41,513 bases of DNA from contig NZ_FRFF01000184.1 in the NCBI RefSeq assembly GCF_900143625.1, positions 1 through 41,513 on the forward strand, read 5' to 3'. This DNA comes from Nocardiopsis sp. JB363 (GTDB taxonomy: Bacteria; Actinomycetota; Actinomycetes; Streptosporangiales; Streptosporangiaceae). Under the pieces are notes generated by a model, which was not told the DNA's origin, did not search any database, and saw only the letters and a list, made by a program, of their open reading frames with translations. Below are positions 1-7,786 of this stretch, piece by piece. The position numbers and the translations under genes are program-made. Positions within the stretch are counted from its first letter, which is position 1. Each line of letters starts with the position of its first letter.

Positions 1-80
1 CCCACCCACCAACCCACCCGACACCGCGCCCGACCAGTGGAAGAGTCCATCACCTCAGGCGCCGCACCTCAACCTCAGCA

Positions 81-94
81 TGAATCGTTTTAAG
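81..94. promoter_or_regulatory. Putative LacI-type operator, left-edge copy
   Basis: The bases TGAATCGTTTTAAG contain, on the minus strand, the nine-base string CTTAAAACG that also occurs in the rhamnose-operon operator at 1475-1488 (CCTTAAAACGTTTTG). It is CG-centred, as LacI-family operators are, but only moderately palindromic. It probably serves a promoter of further rhamnose genes reading leftwards beyond the window. The rest of 1-201 shows no convincing gene on either strand. The shared half-site is seen; the role is inferred. Confidence 0.4.
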
Positions 95-201
95 TTTGTG
101 TAGAACCAAGACCGGAACCGGCGCGGACACGACTCTCCGAGCGACTTCCCCTTGCCCTCCCCCGCAGGACTCCCCACCTGCCGTCCCACACGACTTCCAG
201 G

Positions 202-1257
202 TCAGGGCCGATGCGCCGCCGTCGACCCCCGCAGGACGATCTCCGGGGTGAACAACCGCCGCTCGTGCCGATGCTCGGGGTTGTCGAAGTGTCCCTGGAG
301 CAGGCTCATCGCGGTGCGTCCCAGCTTGTACTTGGGCTGGGCGACCGTGGTGAGCCCGGGGTGCACGAGGGCGGCGACGTCGATGTCGTCGTAGCCCATC
401 ACCGAGATGTCGTCGGGGGCGCGCAGGCCACGTCGTCCCAGGCCCTTGAGGAAACCCAGGGCGAGCTGGTCGTTGGCGCAGAACACCGCGGTGCAACGCT
501 GGCGCGGCCCACCGGCCAGGACGGCGTCGACGGCCTTCTCGCCCTGCTCGGGGTTGAGCTGGGGCACGTGCACCAGGTCGAGGGCGGTGTCCGGGTCCAG
601 ACCCGCCTCGCTGACGGCCTGGGTCAGGCCCAGGTGGCGGCGGTGGACCTGGTCGATGGAGAAGGGGCCGGTCAGGAACGCGATCCGTTCGTGGCCGAGT
701 CCGATGAGGTGGCGCCCGGCGGCCAGCCCGCCCGCCTCGTTGTCGACGCTGACGCTGCATCCTTCCTCGGTGGGCACGTCACCGCGGTCGAGAGCCACCC
801 AGGGGATCCCCTGCTTGCTCAGCCAGCGCAGGTCGGACAGGTCGTCGTCGATGGGCATGACCACCGCGCCGGCGGCGCGCTGTCCGGCGAGCAGGCGGAG
901 GTTGCGCTCCTGTCTGGTGTGCTCCTCGGCGGAGTTGAGCAGCAGTACCGCCAGTCCGGCGTCCACGGCCTCGTCCTCGACCCCGCGCGCGACCTCCGTG
1001 AAGTAGGGGTTGGTCACGTCCAGGACCAGCAACCCCACGCAGTCGCTGCGTCCGGAGCGCAGGCTGCTGCCGGAGGAGTTGCGCACGTAGTCGAGTTCGC
1101 GGATGGCGGCTTCGACGCGTTCCCTGGTCTCCGTCGCCACCCGTTCGGGCCGGTTGAGGACGTTGGACACCGTCCCGGGCGAGACCCCCGCGTGGCTGGC
1201 GACCTGGGTGATGCCGACGGAACGCCGGGTCGCGGTGGGGTTCGGGTTGTCGGGCAC
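202..1257 (-). CDS. LacI-family repressor of the rhamnose transport operon
   Basis: A 351-residue LacI/GalR-family protein. An N-terminal helix-turn-helix lies at about residues 15-40 (ITQVASHAGVSPGTVSNVLN) and is followed by a periplasmic-binding-protein-like effector domain with the usual signatures FCANDQLALGFL and SVMGYDDID. The GTG start at 1257 follows a GGGAG ribosome-binding site. It is divergent from rhaTPQSU, and the operator pair at 1311-1324 and 1475-1488 fits repression of both itself and that operon. The effector is inferred to be rhamnose or a rhamnose catabolite from the neighbours only. It is not the AraC-type RhaR of enterobacteria. Family assignment is firm; target assignment is likely. 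Confidence 0.88.
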   Translation of the reverse strand: MPDNPNPTATRRSVGITQVASHAGVSPGTVSNVLNRPERVATETRERVEAAIRELDYVRNSSGSSLRSGRSDCVGLLVLDVTNPYFTEVARGVEDEAVDAGLAVLLLNSAEEHTRQERNLRLLAGQRAAGAVVMPIDDDLSDLRWLSKQGIPWVALDRGDVPTEEGCSVSVDNEAGGLAAGRHLIGLGHERIAFLTGPFSIDQVHRRHLGLTQAVSEAGLDPDTALDLVHVPQLNPEQGEKAVDAVLAGGPRQRCTAVFCANDQLALGFLKGLGRRGLRAPDDISVMGYDDIDVAALVHPGLTTVAQPKYKLGRTAMSLLQGHFDNPEHRHERRLFTPEIVLRGSTAAHRP

Positions 1258-1295
1258 GTGCGGTACTCCCAGCCTGAGGTGTGGAGGATGAGCTC

Positions 1296-1324
1296 ATGGT
1301 CACACCGTGATTGAAACGTGTCAA
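1296..1324 (-). promoter_or_regulatory. Promoter and operator of the LacI gene
   Basis: On the minus strand a -35 TTGACA (1319-1324) is 17 bases from a -10 GACCAT (1296-1301). The -35 lies in the imperfect palindrome TTGAAACGTGTCAA (1311-1324; only one symmetric pair mismatched), a CG-centred LacI-type operator. A repressor bound there would block its own promoter, so autoregulation is the natural reading. Confidence 0.6.
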
Positions 1325-1435
1325 TGACAATCGTACAAGCGGGTCCGGTGCCGTGGGCGCTCTTCTCGGTTCCGAGCGGTGCCGGTTGGCGTTCGGAGCC
1401 TGCCGCTCGTTTTATCAGGTTGTTTCCTGGATGCC

Positions 1436-1488
1436 TTGACGGCTGTCTGTGTTCTAAATAACATCACCCTCACCTTAAAACGTTTTGT
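1436..1488 (+). promoter_or_regulatory. Promoter and operator of the rhamnose ABC operon
   Basis: A -35 TTGACG (1436-1441), a 17-base spacer and a -10 TAACAT (1459-1464) precede rhaT by about 80 bases. The perfect palindrome AAAACGTTTT (1477-1486, wider site TTAAAACGTTTTGT at 1475-1488) starts a few bases beyond the expected transcription start, a classical repressor position. It resembles the sites at 81-94 and 1311-1324. The rest of 1258-1547 shows no gene. Confidence 0.65.
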
Positions 1489-1547
1489 TCGTCGGTCCGA
1501 TCCGGCGTGTCGACCTCAACGTAAGTCCTCAACGGAAGGAGGACAGC

Positions 1548-3074
1548 ATGGCGGTACGAGGCCCCACCGGTCCGCCCGTCCTCTCCCTCGCCGACGTGAG
1601 CAAGGCCTTCGGTAACGTCCGCGCCCTTCGGGACATGTCCCTCGACCTGCACGCGGGAGAGATCCACGCCCTGGTCGGGGAGAACGGGGCCGGTAAGTCC
1701 ACCCTCGTCAAGATCCTGGCCGGGGTGCACCGCCCCGACAGTGGACGTCTCTTGGTCGACGACGGCCCCGTCGCGTTCACCGCGCCCGTCGACGCCCAGC
1801 GTGCCGGGGTCGCGGTCATCTACCAGGAACCCACCCTCTTCCCGGACCTGTCCGTCACCGAGAACATCTTCGTTGGTCGCCAGCCCCGCACCCGTTGGGG
1901 CACCATCGACAAGGCCCGCATGCGCCGACAGACCAGAGAGGCCTTCTCCCGTCTGGGTGTGGAGGTCGACCCCGAACGTCCCGCCCGCGGGCTCTCCATC
2001 GCCGACCAACAGCTCGTGGAGATCGCCAAGGCCCTCACCCGCGACGCCCGGGTCCTGATCATGGACGAACCCACCGCCGCGCTGTCCGGTGTGGAGGCCG
2101 AACGTCTGTTCCGGGTCGCCCGTTCCCTGCGCGACGCCGGGGCGGCGCTGCTGTTCATCTCCCACCGCTTCGACGAGGTCTTCGCCCTCAGCGACCGGGT
2201 CACGGTCGTGCGCGATGGAGCCTTCGTCTCCTGCGACCCCACCGATGACCTGGACGTGGACATCGTGGTGCGCCGCATGGTCGGCCGCGACGTCGACGAC
2301 CTCTATCCCAAACAGGAGGCGTCCATCGGCGACACCGTCCTGGAAGTGGAGGGACTCACCCGGCAGGGGGTCTTCGCCGACGTCTCCTTCACGGTGCGCG
2401 CCGGCGAGATCGTCGCCTTGGCCGGGCTGGTGGGCGCCGGACGCAGCGAGGTCGTACGCGCCGTGTTCGGGGTGGACCGCTACGACCTCGGCTCGGTTCG
2501 CGTATACGGTCGGCGGCTGCCCGCGGGCCGGCCCAAGGCCGCCATGGCCGCCCACATGGCCCTGGTCCCCGAGGACCGCCGCCAGCAGGGGCTGGTCATG
2601 GAGTCCTCCATCGCCCGCAACGCCACCGCCACCCGTCGCCGTCCGCTCAGCCGCGCCGGCCTGCTGACCTCGCGGGCCGAGAACGAGGCGGCCCACCACT
2701 GGGGTGAGCGCCTGCGCCTGAAGTTCGGCGACCTGGCCGACACGGTCTCCACTCTGTCCGGCGGCAACCAGCAGAAGGTCGTCCTGGCCAAGTGGCTGTC
2801 CACCGAACCGCGGGTCCTGTTCGTGGACGAGCCCACCCGCGGGATCGATGTGGGCACCAAGGCCGAGGTCCACCGCCTGCTCACCACCCTGGCGGGGGAA
2901 GGGGTGGCGGTGGTGATGGTCTCCAGCGAACTCCCCGAGGTCCTGGGCATGGCCGACCGCGTCCTGGTGATGCACGAGGGCCGCGTCACCGCCGAACTCG
3001 ACCGTTCCGAGGCCACCGAGGAGTCCGTCATGTACGCGGCCACCGGCACCACTTCCGGGAAGGGGGCGACGTGA
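1548..3074 (+). CDS. rhaT: Rhamnose ABC transporter, ATP-binding subunit
   Basis: A 508-residue double-ATPase subunit of the CUT2 (ribose/rhamnose type) importers. The first cassette has Walker A GENGAGKST (residues 44-52), Walker B LIMDEPTAAL and a degenerate signature LSIADQQLVEIAKAL. The second has the relaxed Walker A LVGAGRSE typical of CUT2 proteins, the signature LSGGNQQKVVLAKW and Walker B LFVDEPTRGID. The ATG at 1548 was chosen because GGAAGGAGG (1534-1542) lies six bases before it; upstream in-frame codons lack a site. Its stop overlaps the next start (GTGA). The name follows the Rhizobium rhaSTPQU system, not the enterobacterial symporter RhaT. Rhamnose specificity rests mainly on the downstream rhaU. 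Confidence 0.88.
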   Translation: MAVRGPTGPPVLSLADVSKAFGNVRALRDMSLDLHAGEIHALVGENGAGKSTLVKILAGVHRPDSGRLLVDDGPVAFTAPVDAQRAGVAVIYQEPTLFPDLSVTENIFVGRQPRTRWGTIDKARMRRQTREAFSRLGVEVDPERPARGLSIADQQLVEIAKALTRDARVLIMDEPTAALSGVEAERLFRVARSLRDAGAALLFISHRFDEVFALSDRVTVVRDGAFVSCDPTDDLDVDIVVRRMVGRDVDDLYPKQEASIGDTVLEVEGLTRQGVFADVSFTVRAGEIVALAGLVGAGRSEVVRAVFGVDRYDLGSVRVYGRRLPAGRPKAAMAAHMALVPEDRRQQGLVMESSIARNATATRRRPLSRAGLLTSRAENEAAHHWGERLRLKFGDLADTVSTLSGGNQQKVVLAKWLSTEPRVLFVDEPTRGIDVGTKAEVHRLLTTLAGEGVAVVMVSSELPEVLGMADRVLVMHEGRVTAELDRSEATEESVMYAATGTTSGKGAT

Positions 3075-4099
3075 CGGTGTCCGACACCCAGACCCCGGCC
3101 GCCACCACCACGACCGAGCGCGTCCGACGTACCCGCAGGGTCCGTGAACTCGGCGTGCTCCTGGCCGTGGTCCTGCTCATCGCCGCCACCTGGCTGAACA
3201 ACCCCGGGTTCCTCTCCAGCCAGGGCGTACGCGACCTGTTCCTCGGCGCGACCGTGCTGTCCGTCCTGGCCGTGGGCCAGGCCCTGGTCTTGATCACCAA
3301 GAACGTCGACCTGTCGGTCGGTTCGGTCATGGGTTTGGCGGCGTTCGGCACCGGCACCCTCTTCGTCGCCTTCCCCGGGCTCCCCATCCCCGTGGTGCTC
3401 TTGGCCGGGGTGGCTCTGGGCGCTCTGTGCGGCCTGGCGAACGGCTTCCTCGTCACCTTCGCCCAAGTGCCGGCCCTGGTCGTCACCCTGGGCACGCTCT
3501 ACGCCTTCCGCGGGATCGGCCACTGGTGGGCGGACGGCGGCCAGATCAACGCCCACGACATGCCCTCGGCGTTCCTGAGCCTGGGGCGCGTGAGCGTCCT
3601 CGGCGTGCCGCTGCCCGCCGCCGTCGCCATCGTCGTGGTCGTCGGTGTGGGTCTGTTCCTGTCCCACTACCGCTCGGGCCGCGAGCTGTACGCCATCGGC
3701 TCCAACGGGGAGGCCGCACGCCTGTCCGGCATCCCCGTGAGCCGTCGGGTCCTGGCCGCCTTCGTCGCCAACGGCGCACTGGCCGGCCTGGCCGGGGTGC
3801 TGTTCGCCGCCCGCTACGGCACCGTCGACTCCACCGTCGGTTTCGGCATGGAGTTGCAGGTCGTGGCCGCCGCGGTCGTGGGCGGCGTGGCCATCGCCGG
3901 GGGCGTGGGCACCGTCTACGGCGCGGCCCTGGGCGCCATCCTGCTCACCACCATCACCGCCGCCCTGCCCATCTGGCAGATCGACCAGTTCTGGCACCAG
4001 GCCGTCGTCGGCGCGCTGATCCTGGCCGCCATCGGCCTGGACCGGCTGCTGGCGCTGCGCTCGGCGCGCAGGCTCCGAGGAGGTCCCCGTGGCTCTTGA
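3071..4099 (+). CDS. rhaP: Rhamnose ABC transporter, permease 1
   Basis: A 342-residue BPD_transp_2-type membrane permease with about eight to nine hydrophobic helices, starting with ELGVLLAVVLLIAATW. The family hallmarks NVDLSVGSVMGLAAF and VVAAAVVGGVAIAGGVGT are present. The GTG at 3071 overlaps the ATPase stop and follows GGGAAGGGGG (3057-3066). Two different permeases in a row are characteristic of the rhamnose importer, whereas many CUT2 systems use one. It forms half of the presumed heterodimeric channel with the next gene. Confidence 0.87.
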   Translation: MTVSDTQTPAATTTTERVRRTRRVRELGVLLAVVLLIAATWLNNPGFLSSQGVRDLFLGATVLSVLAVGQALVLITKNVDLSVGSVMGLAAFGTGTLFVAFPGLPIPVVLLAGVALGALCGLANGFLVTFAQVPALVVTLGTLYAFRGIGHWWADGGQINAHDMPSAFLSLGRVSVLGVPLPAAVAIVVVVGVGLFLSHYRSGRELYAIGSNGEAARLSGIPVSRRVLAAFVANGALAGLAGVLFAARYGTVDSTVGFGMELQVVAAAVVGGVAIAGGVGTVYGAALGAILLTTITAALPIWQIDQFWHQAVVGALILAAIGLDRLLALRSARRLRGGPRGS

Positions 4100-5096
4100 G
4101 ACCATCGCCAAGAGGCTCCGGGCGCGTGAGGCCCCCGTGGTCGGCGCGTTGCTGGTGGCGCTGCTGTGCGCGTCGATGTTCGTCGACGTGTTCGCCACCG
4201 GACGCAACACGAGCTTCCTGTTGCTGAGCGTGGCCGCCATCGCCCTGATGGCCCTGCCGATGACCCTCATCGTCATCACCGGGGAGATCGACCTGTCGGT
4301 GGCCTCCACCTTGGCCCTGACCAGCGCCACCCTGGGTCTGCTGTGGGAGTCCGGGGTCCCGATCGAGACGGCCCTGGTGATCTGCCTGGTGGTCGGCGCG
4401 CTGTTGGGCGCCCTCAACGGGGTCCTGGTCACCGTGATGGGGTTGCCCTCCCTGGCGGTCACCATCGGCACCATGGCCCTGTACCGGGGTCTGGCCTATG
4501 TGCTGCTGGGCGATCGGGCCGTGGCCAGCTATCCGCAGAGCTGGGTGAGCGGGGCCCGCGCACCCTTTCCCGGCGTCGAGGGATTGCCCTGGATCGCGGT
4601 GGCGATCCTGGTGCTCGCCCTGCTGTTCGCCGTGTTCCTGCACGCCACCGGGGCCGGCCGTTCCCTGTTCGACATCGGCAACAACGACGAGGCCGCCCGG
4701 TTCTCCGGGGTCCCGGTCAAGTGGACCAAGTTCTGGCTGTTCACGCTCAGCGGCGTGGTCGCCTCCTCCGCCGGGGTCTTCTGGACCCTGCAGTACGGCA
4801 CGTCCCGCGCCGACACCGCCTTCGGCCTGGAACTCCAGGTCGTGGCCGCCGTCCTGCTCGGCGGGGTGTCCATCTTCGGTGGGGTCGGGTCGATCCTGGG
4901 CGTGATGAGCGGCGTGCTGTTGCTCGGCGTCCTGCGCAACGCCCTGCAGCTGTTCGGCATCAGCAGCGACGTCCTGCTCATCGTCACCGGCGCGATCCTC
5001 ATCGCCTCCGTCGTCACACCCAATCTCGCGGCCCGGGTCCGATCCCGGCGCGCACGCCCGCTCACGTCCCGTACCTCCAAGGGAGACACACCATGA
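4089..5096 (+). CDS. rhaQ: Rhamnose ABC transporter, permease 2
   Basis: A 335-residue BPD_transp_2 permease with hydrophobic helices throughout and the motifs GEIDLSVASTLALTSATLG and VVAAVLLGGVSIFGGVGSI. The GTG at 4089 overlaps the end of the previous permease by 11 bases and follows GAGGAGG near 4078. The tail is short and basic. It overlaps the next gene by four bases (ATGA), so the operon is translationally coupled. It is related to, but clearly distinct from, the preceding permease. Confidence 0.87.
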   Translation: MALETIAKRLRAREAPVVGALLVALLCASMFVDVFATGRNTSFLLLSVAAIALMALPMTLIVITGEIDLSVASTLALTSATLGLLWESGVPIETALVICLVVGALLGALNGVLVTVMGLPSLAVTIGTMALYRGLAYVLLGDRAVASYPQSWVSGARAPFPGVEGLPWIAVAILVLALLFAVFLHATGAGRSLFDIGNNDEAARFSGVPVKWTKFWLFTLSGVVASSAGVFWTLQYGTSRADTAFGLELQVVAAVLLGGVSIFGGVGSILGVMSGVLLLGVLRNALQLFGISSDVLLIVTGAILIASVVTPNLAARVRSRRARPLTSRTSKGDTP

Positions 5097-6154
5097 CCGA
5101 TCCGCGACGCCACCTGTTCCTCGCCGCGACCGCGGCGGCCGTGTTGCTGGCCACCGCCTGCGGCGGCACCACCATCGACGACGCCCAGGACGAGGGCGCC
5201 CAGGGACCCACCGGTACCGCCGACCCGGACGCGGAGATCCCCGAGGGCCTGGCGATCGACTTCCTGCCCAAGCAGCTCAACAACCCGTTCTTCGACCTGG
5301 TCAACGCCGGGGGAGAGGAAGCGGTCGAGGCGGTGGGCGGTGTGGCCACCGAACGCGGCGGCACCGAGGCCACCGCCGACTCCCAGGTGGAGTACATCAA
5401 CGCCGCCAGCCAGGCCGGCAGCGACGTCATCGTCATCGCCGCCAACGACCCCGACGCCGTGTGCCCGTCCCTGAACGAGGCGCGCGACAACGGTGCGGTC
5501 ATCGTGGGCTACGACTCCAACGCCAACTGCACCGACGTGTTCGTCAACCAGTCCAACAACCAGCTCATCGGGCAGACGCTGGTGGACATGGCCGAGGAGC
5601 AGCTCGACGGCGAGGGCACCTTCGCGGTCCTGTCGGCCACTCCCAACGCCACCAACCAGAACGCGTGGATCGAGGAGATGGAGCAGATCCTGCAGGAGGA
5701 CGAGTACGCCGACCTGGAGTTGGTGGACACCGTCTACGGCAACGACGACGACCTGGAGTCCTTCCAGGAGATGCAGGGGCTGATGCAGTCCCACCCGGAC
5801 CTGGACGCGGTCGTCTCGCCCACGACCGTCGGTCTGGCCGCCGCGGCCCGTTACGTCAGCGACTCCGAGTACCAGGGCGAACTGGTGGTGACGGGCCTGG
5901 GCACGCCCAACCAGATGCGCGAGTTCGTGCACGACGGCACCGTCGGGCAGTTCGCGCTGTGGAACCCGCACGAGCTGGGCTACCTGGCCGGGTACACCGG
6001 TGCCGCGCTCAAGGCCGGGCAGATCACCGGCGCGCAGGGGGAGACCTTCACCGCCGGTGACCTGGGCGAGTTCACGTTCGAGACCGACGGCGAGGTCGTG
6101 CTGGGCCCGCCGCTGGTCTTCGACGCCGACAATGTGGACGACTTCGACTTCTGA
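5093..6154 (+). CDS. rhaS: Rhamnose-binding lipoprotein of the ABC transporter
   Basis: A 353-residue solute-binding lipoprotein. A type II signal peptide ends in the lipobox LATAC with Cys23 as the lipidated residue, so the mature protein is tethered outside the membrane. It has the periplasmic-binding fold of sugar-binding protein domain 4 (KQLNNPFFDLVNAGGEEAVE, then DVIVIAANDPDAVCPSLNEA). It follows both permeases and precedes the mutarotase, as in other rhamnose transport operons. ATG is preceded by GGGAGA. An E. coli regulator has the same symbol; this is the Rhizobium-type transport protein. Confidence 0.87.
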   Translation: MTDPRRHLFLAATAAAVLLATACGGTTIDDAQDEGAQGPTGTADPDAEIPEGLAIDFLPKQLNNPFFDLVNAGGEEAVEAVGGVATERGGTEATADSQVEYINAASQAGSDVIVIAANDPDAVCPSLNEARDNGAVIVGYDSNANCTDVFVNQSNNQLIGQTLVDMAEEQLDGEGTFAVLSATPNATNQNAWIEEMEQILQEDEYADLELVDTVYGNDDDLESFQEMQGLMQSHPDLDAVVSPTTVGLAAAARYVSDSEYQGELVVTGLGTPNQMREFVHDGTVGQFALWNPHELGYLAGYTGAALKAGQITGAQGETFTAGDLGEFTFETDGEVVLGPPLVFDADNVDDFDF

Positions 6155-6170
6155 CCCGGGAAGGGGACGC

Positions 6171-6488
6171 ATGCGACGAGTGTGTTTCGTGCTGAAGGTG
6201 CGCCAGGACCGGTTGGCGGAGTACCGCGAGCGTCATGCCCAGGTGTGGCCCGAGATGCGTCGGGCCCTGTCGGAGAGCGGTTGGCACAACTACTCGCTGT
6301 TCGCCGATGAGCGGGGCATGGTGGTCGGCTACCTGGAGACCGAGGACTTCGACGCGGCCCGTGCGGCCATGGCGAAGACCGAGGTCAACGCCCGCTGGCA
6401 GGCGGAGATGGCGCCCCTCTTCGAGGGCCTGGACGGTCGCCCCGATGAGGGGATGCTTCCCCTGACCGAGCTCTTCCACCTTCCCTAG
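6171..6488 (+). CDS. rhaU: L-rhamnose mutarotase
   Basis: A 105-residue protein, the usual length for L-rhamnose mutarotases, which interconvert alpha and beta anomers of the sugar. His22, Tyr41 and Trp76 fall at the positions known to form the active site of the E. coli enzyme (RhaM), within RHAQVWPEM, WHNYSLF and EVNARWQAEM. ATG at 6171 follows GGGAAGGGG (6158-6166), 16 bases after rhaS. This gene gives the operon its rhamnose assignment. It is the last gene before a strong terminator. Confidence 0.93.
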   Translation: MRRVCFVLKVRQDRLAEYRERHAQVWPEMRRALSESGWHNYSLFADERGMVVGYLETEDFDAARAAMAKTEVNARWQAEMAPLFEGLDGRPDEGMLPLTELFHLP

Positions 6489-6499
6489 ACAGCCGTACG

Positions 6500-6529
6500 C
6501 CCCGGTCGGGCCCGCCCGACCGGGGTTTT
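6500..6529 (+). terminator. Rho-independent terminator of the rhamnose operon
   Basis: A perfect 12-base stem (CCCCGGTCGGGC at 6500-6511 with its complement at 6514-6525) has a tiny loop and is followed by TTTT. It lies 11 bases after the rhaU stop. Confidence 0.88.
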
Positions 6530-6543
6530 CCCGTGTCCGTGGC

Positions 6544-6555
6544 GTGAGCGCTAAC
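6544..6555. promoter_or_regulatory. Putative LacI-type operator upstream of the tandem LacI genes
   Basis: GTGAGCGCTAAC is a CG-centred palindrome with one mismatched pair. It lies about 70 bases upstream of a second operator at 6621-6634, so looping between the two is possible. Which repressor uses it is unknown. Confidence 0.5.
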
Positions 6556-6596
6556 AAGCCGGGTGGAGAACCCATACTTCCAGACCTTCCCGACCA

Positions 6597-6634
6597 TTGC
6601 CCCGGGAAAGGCGGTGGAGTATGTTAACGCCCAC
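6597..6634 (+). promoter_or_regulatory. Promoter and operator of the first tandem LacI gene
   Basis: A -35 TTGCCC (6597-6602), a 17-base spacer and a -10 TATGTT (6620-6625) are overlapped by ATGTTAACGCCCAC (6621-6634). The same 14 bases occur on the minus strand at the start of araB (within 26644-26659). Binding there would cover the -10 element. Confidence 0.62.
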
Positions 6635-6657
6635 CAACCCCGGCAAGGAGTTTTTGG

Positions 6658-7695
6658 GTGGACCATACTTCCCCGCCCGTCCGGGTGAACCGCGACCCCG
6701 CGATGACGGACGTCGCTCGGCTCGCCGGTGTCTCCCACCAGACGGTGTCCCGTGTGCTCAACGGGCACCCCAACGTCCGTGAGCAGACCCGGTTGCGTGT
6801 GCGCGCCGCCATCGAACAACTCGGTTACCGCCCCAACCGGGCCGCCCGCACCCTGGCGACCGGGAAGTCCCAGCTCCTGGGTGTGGTGGCGCAGAACTCC
6901 ACGCTCTTCGGGCCCTCGTCGCTGCTGGCCGCCTTCGAACTGGCCGCCACCGCGCGGGGGTTCGTGGTCAGCGTGCGCCGGGTCCGGGTCCTGGACCACG
7001 GTTCCATCGCCGCCGCGGTGGAACACCACCGCGAACAGCGGGCCGCCGGGATCGTGGTGATAGCCCCCACCGGCGCGGCGGACGAGGCCCTGGCCGAGGT
7101 GCCCACCGACGTTCCCGTGGTGACGGTGGACGGCGACCCCGAACGTGACGGCACCCTGGTGACCGTGGACCAGGAGGCCGGGGCGCGACTGGCCACGCGG
7201 TGTCTGCTGGAGGCCGGACACGAGACGGTCTGGCACGTGTCGGGCCCGGCGGACTGGTTCGACGCCGCCGGGCGACTGCGCGGCTGGCAGCGGACCCTGG
7301 AGGAAACCGGCGCGGAGGTTCCTCCGGTCAGCCAGGCCGACTGGAGCGCCGCCTCGGGCTACCGGGCGGGGCTGATGTTGGCCCGAATGCCGGAGGTCAC
7401 GGCGGTGTTCGCGGCCAACGACCACCTGGCCCTGGGGATCCTGCGAGCGATGCACGAACGCGGTCGTTCGGTGCCCGGCGACGTCAGCGTCGTGGGTTTC
7501 GACGACGTGCCCGAGGCCGCCTACTTCATTCCGCCGTTGACCACGGTGCGGCCCGATTTCGACACCGTGGCCACCGAGGCGCTGAGCGTGTTGTTGTCCC
7601 GGGTCTCGGGTGAACGGACCGGTTCCACGCGAAGCGTCATCACCCCCACCCTGGTCGAACGCGACAGCGTGGCGGCGCCGCCGCCGACTGCCTAG
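6658..7695 (+). CDS. LacI-family repressor, candidate arabinose repressor
   Basis: A 345-residue LacI-family regulator. The helix-turn-helix is at residues 16-36 (MTDVARLAGVSHQTVSRVLN) with hinge residues RPNRAARTLATG, followed by the sugar-binding domain ending in VFAANDHLALGILRAMHERG and SVVGFDDVPEAAYF. The GTG at 6658 follows GCAAGGAG eight bases upstream. It is a close paralogue of the next gene, with near-identical C-terminal stretches. Its promoter carries an operator sharing 14 bases with one in araB, so it may be the arabinose repressor although it sits beside the galactosidase operon. That role is inferred; regulation of the GH42 operon is the alternative. Confidence 0.88.
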   Translation: MDHTSPPVRVNRDPAMTDVARLAGVSHQTVSRVLNGHPNVREQTRLRVRAAIEQLGYRPNRAARTLATGKSQLLGVVAQNSTLFGPSSLLAAFELAATARGFVVSVRRVRVLDHGSIAAAVEHHREQRAAGIVVIAPTGAADEALAEVPTDVPVVTVDGDPERDGTLVTVDQEAGARLATRCLLEAGHETVWHVSGPADWFDAAGRLRGWQRTLEETGAEVPPVSQADWSAASGYRAGLMLARMPEVTAVFAANDHLALGILRAMHERGRSVPGDVSVVGFDDVPEAAYFIPPLTTVRPDFDTVATEALSVLLSRVSGERTGSTRSVITPTLVERDSVAAPPPTA

Positions 7696-7786
7696 GGCGT
7701 GTTCCGCCCCTCGCCGGCTAAACTGAGCGCCGTCGAACGCAGGAGGCGGCCGGGGAAGACGCCGCCAGGGGCACGGAGGCGTGAGG

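Noticed and set aside
1470..6172. Very long minus-strand frames (for example 1470-2975, 2480-4474, 4529-6172) opposite the rhamnose operon
   Set aside because: They are antisense shadows caused by high GC. Their proteins are Gly/Asp/His/Gln-rich without domains, while the plus-strand genes have clear families and ribosome-binding sites.
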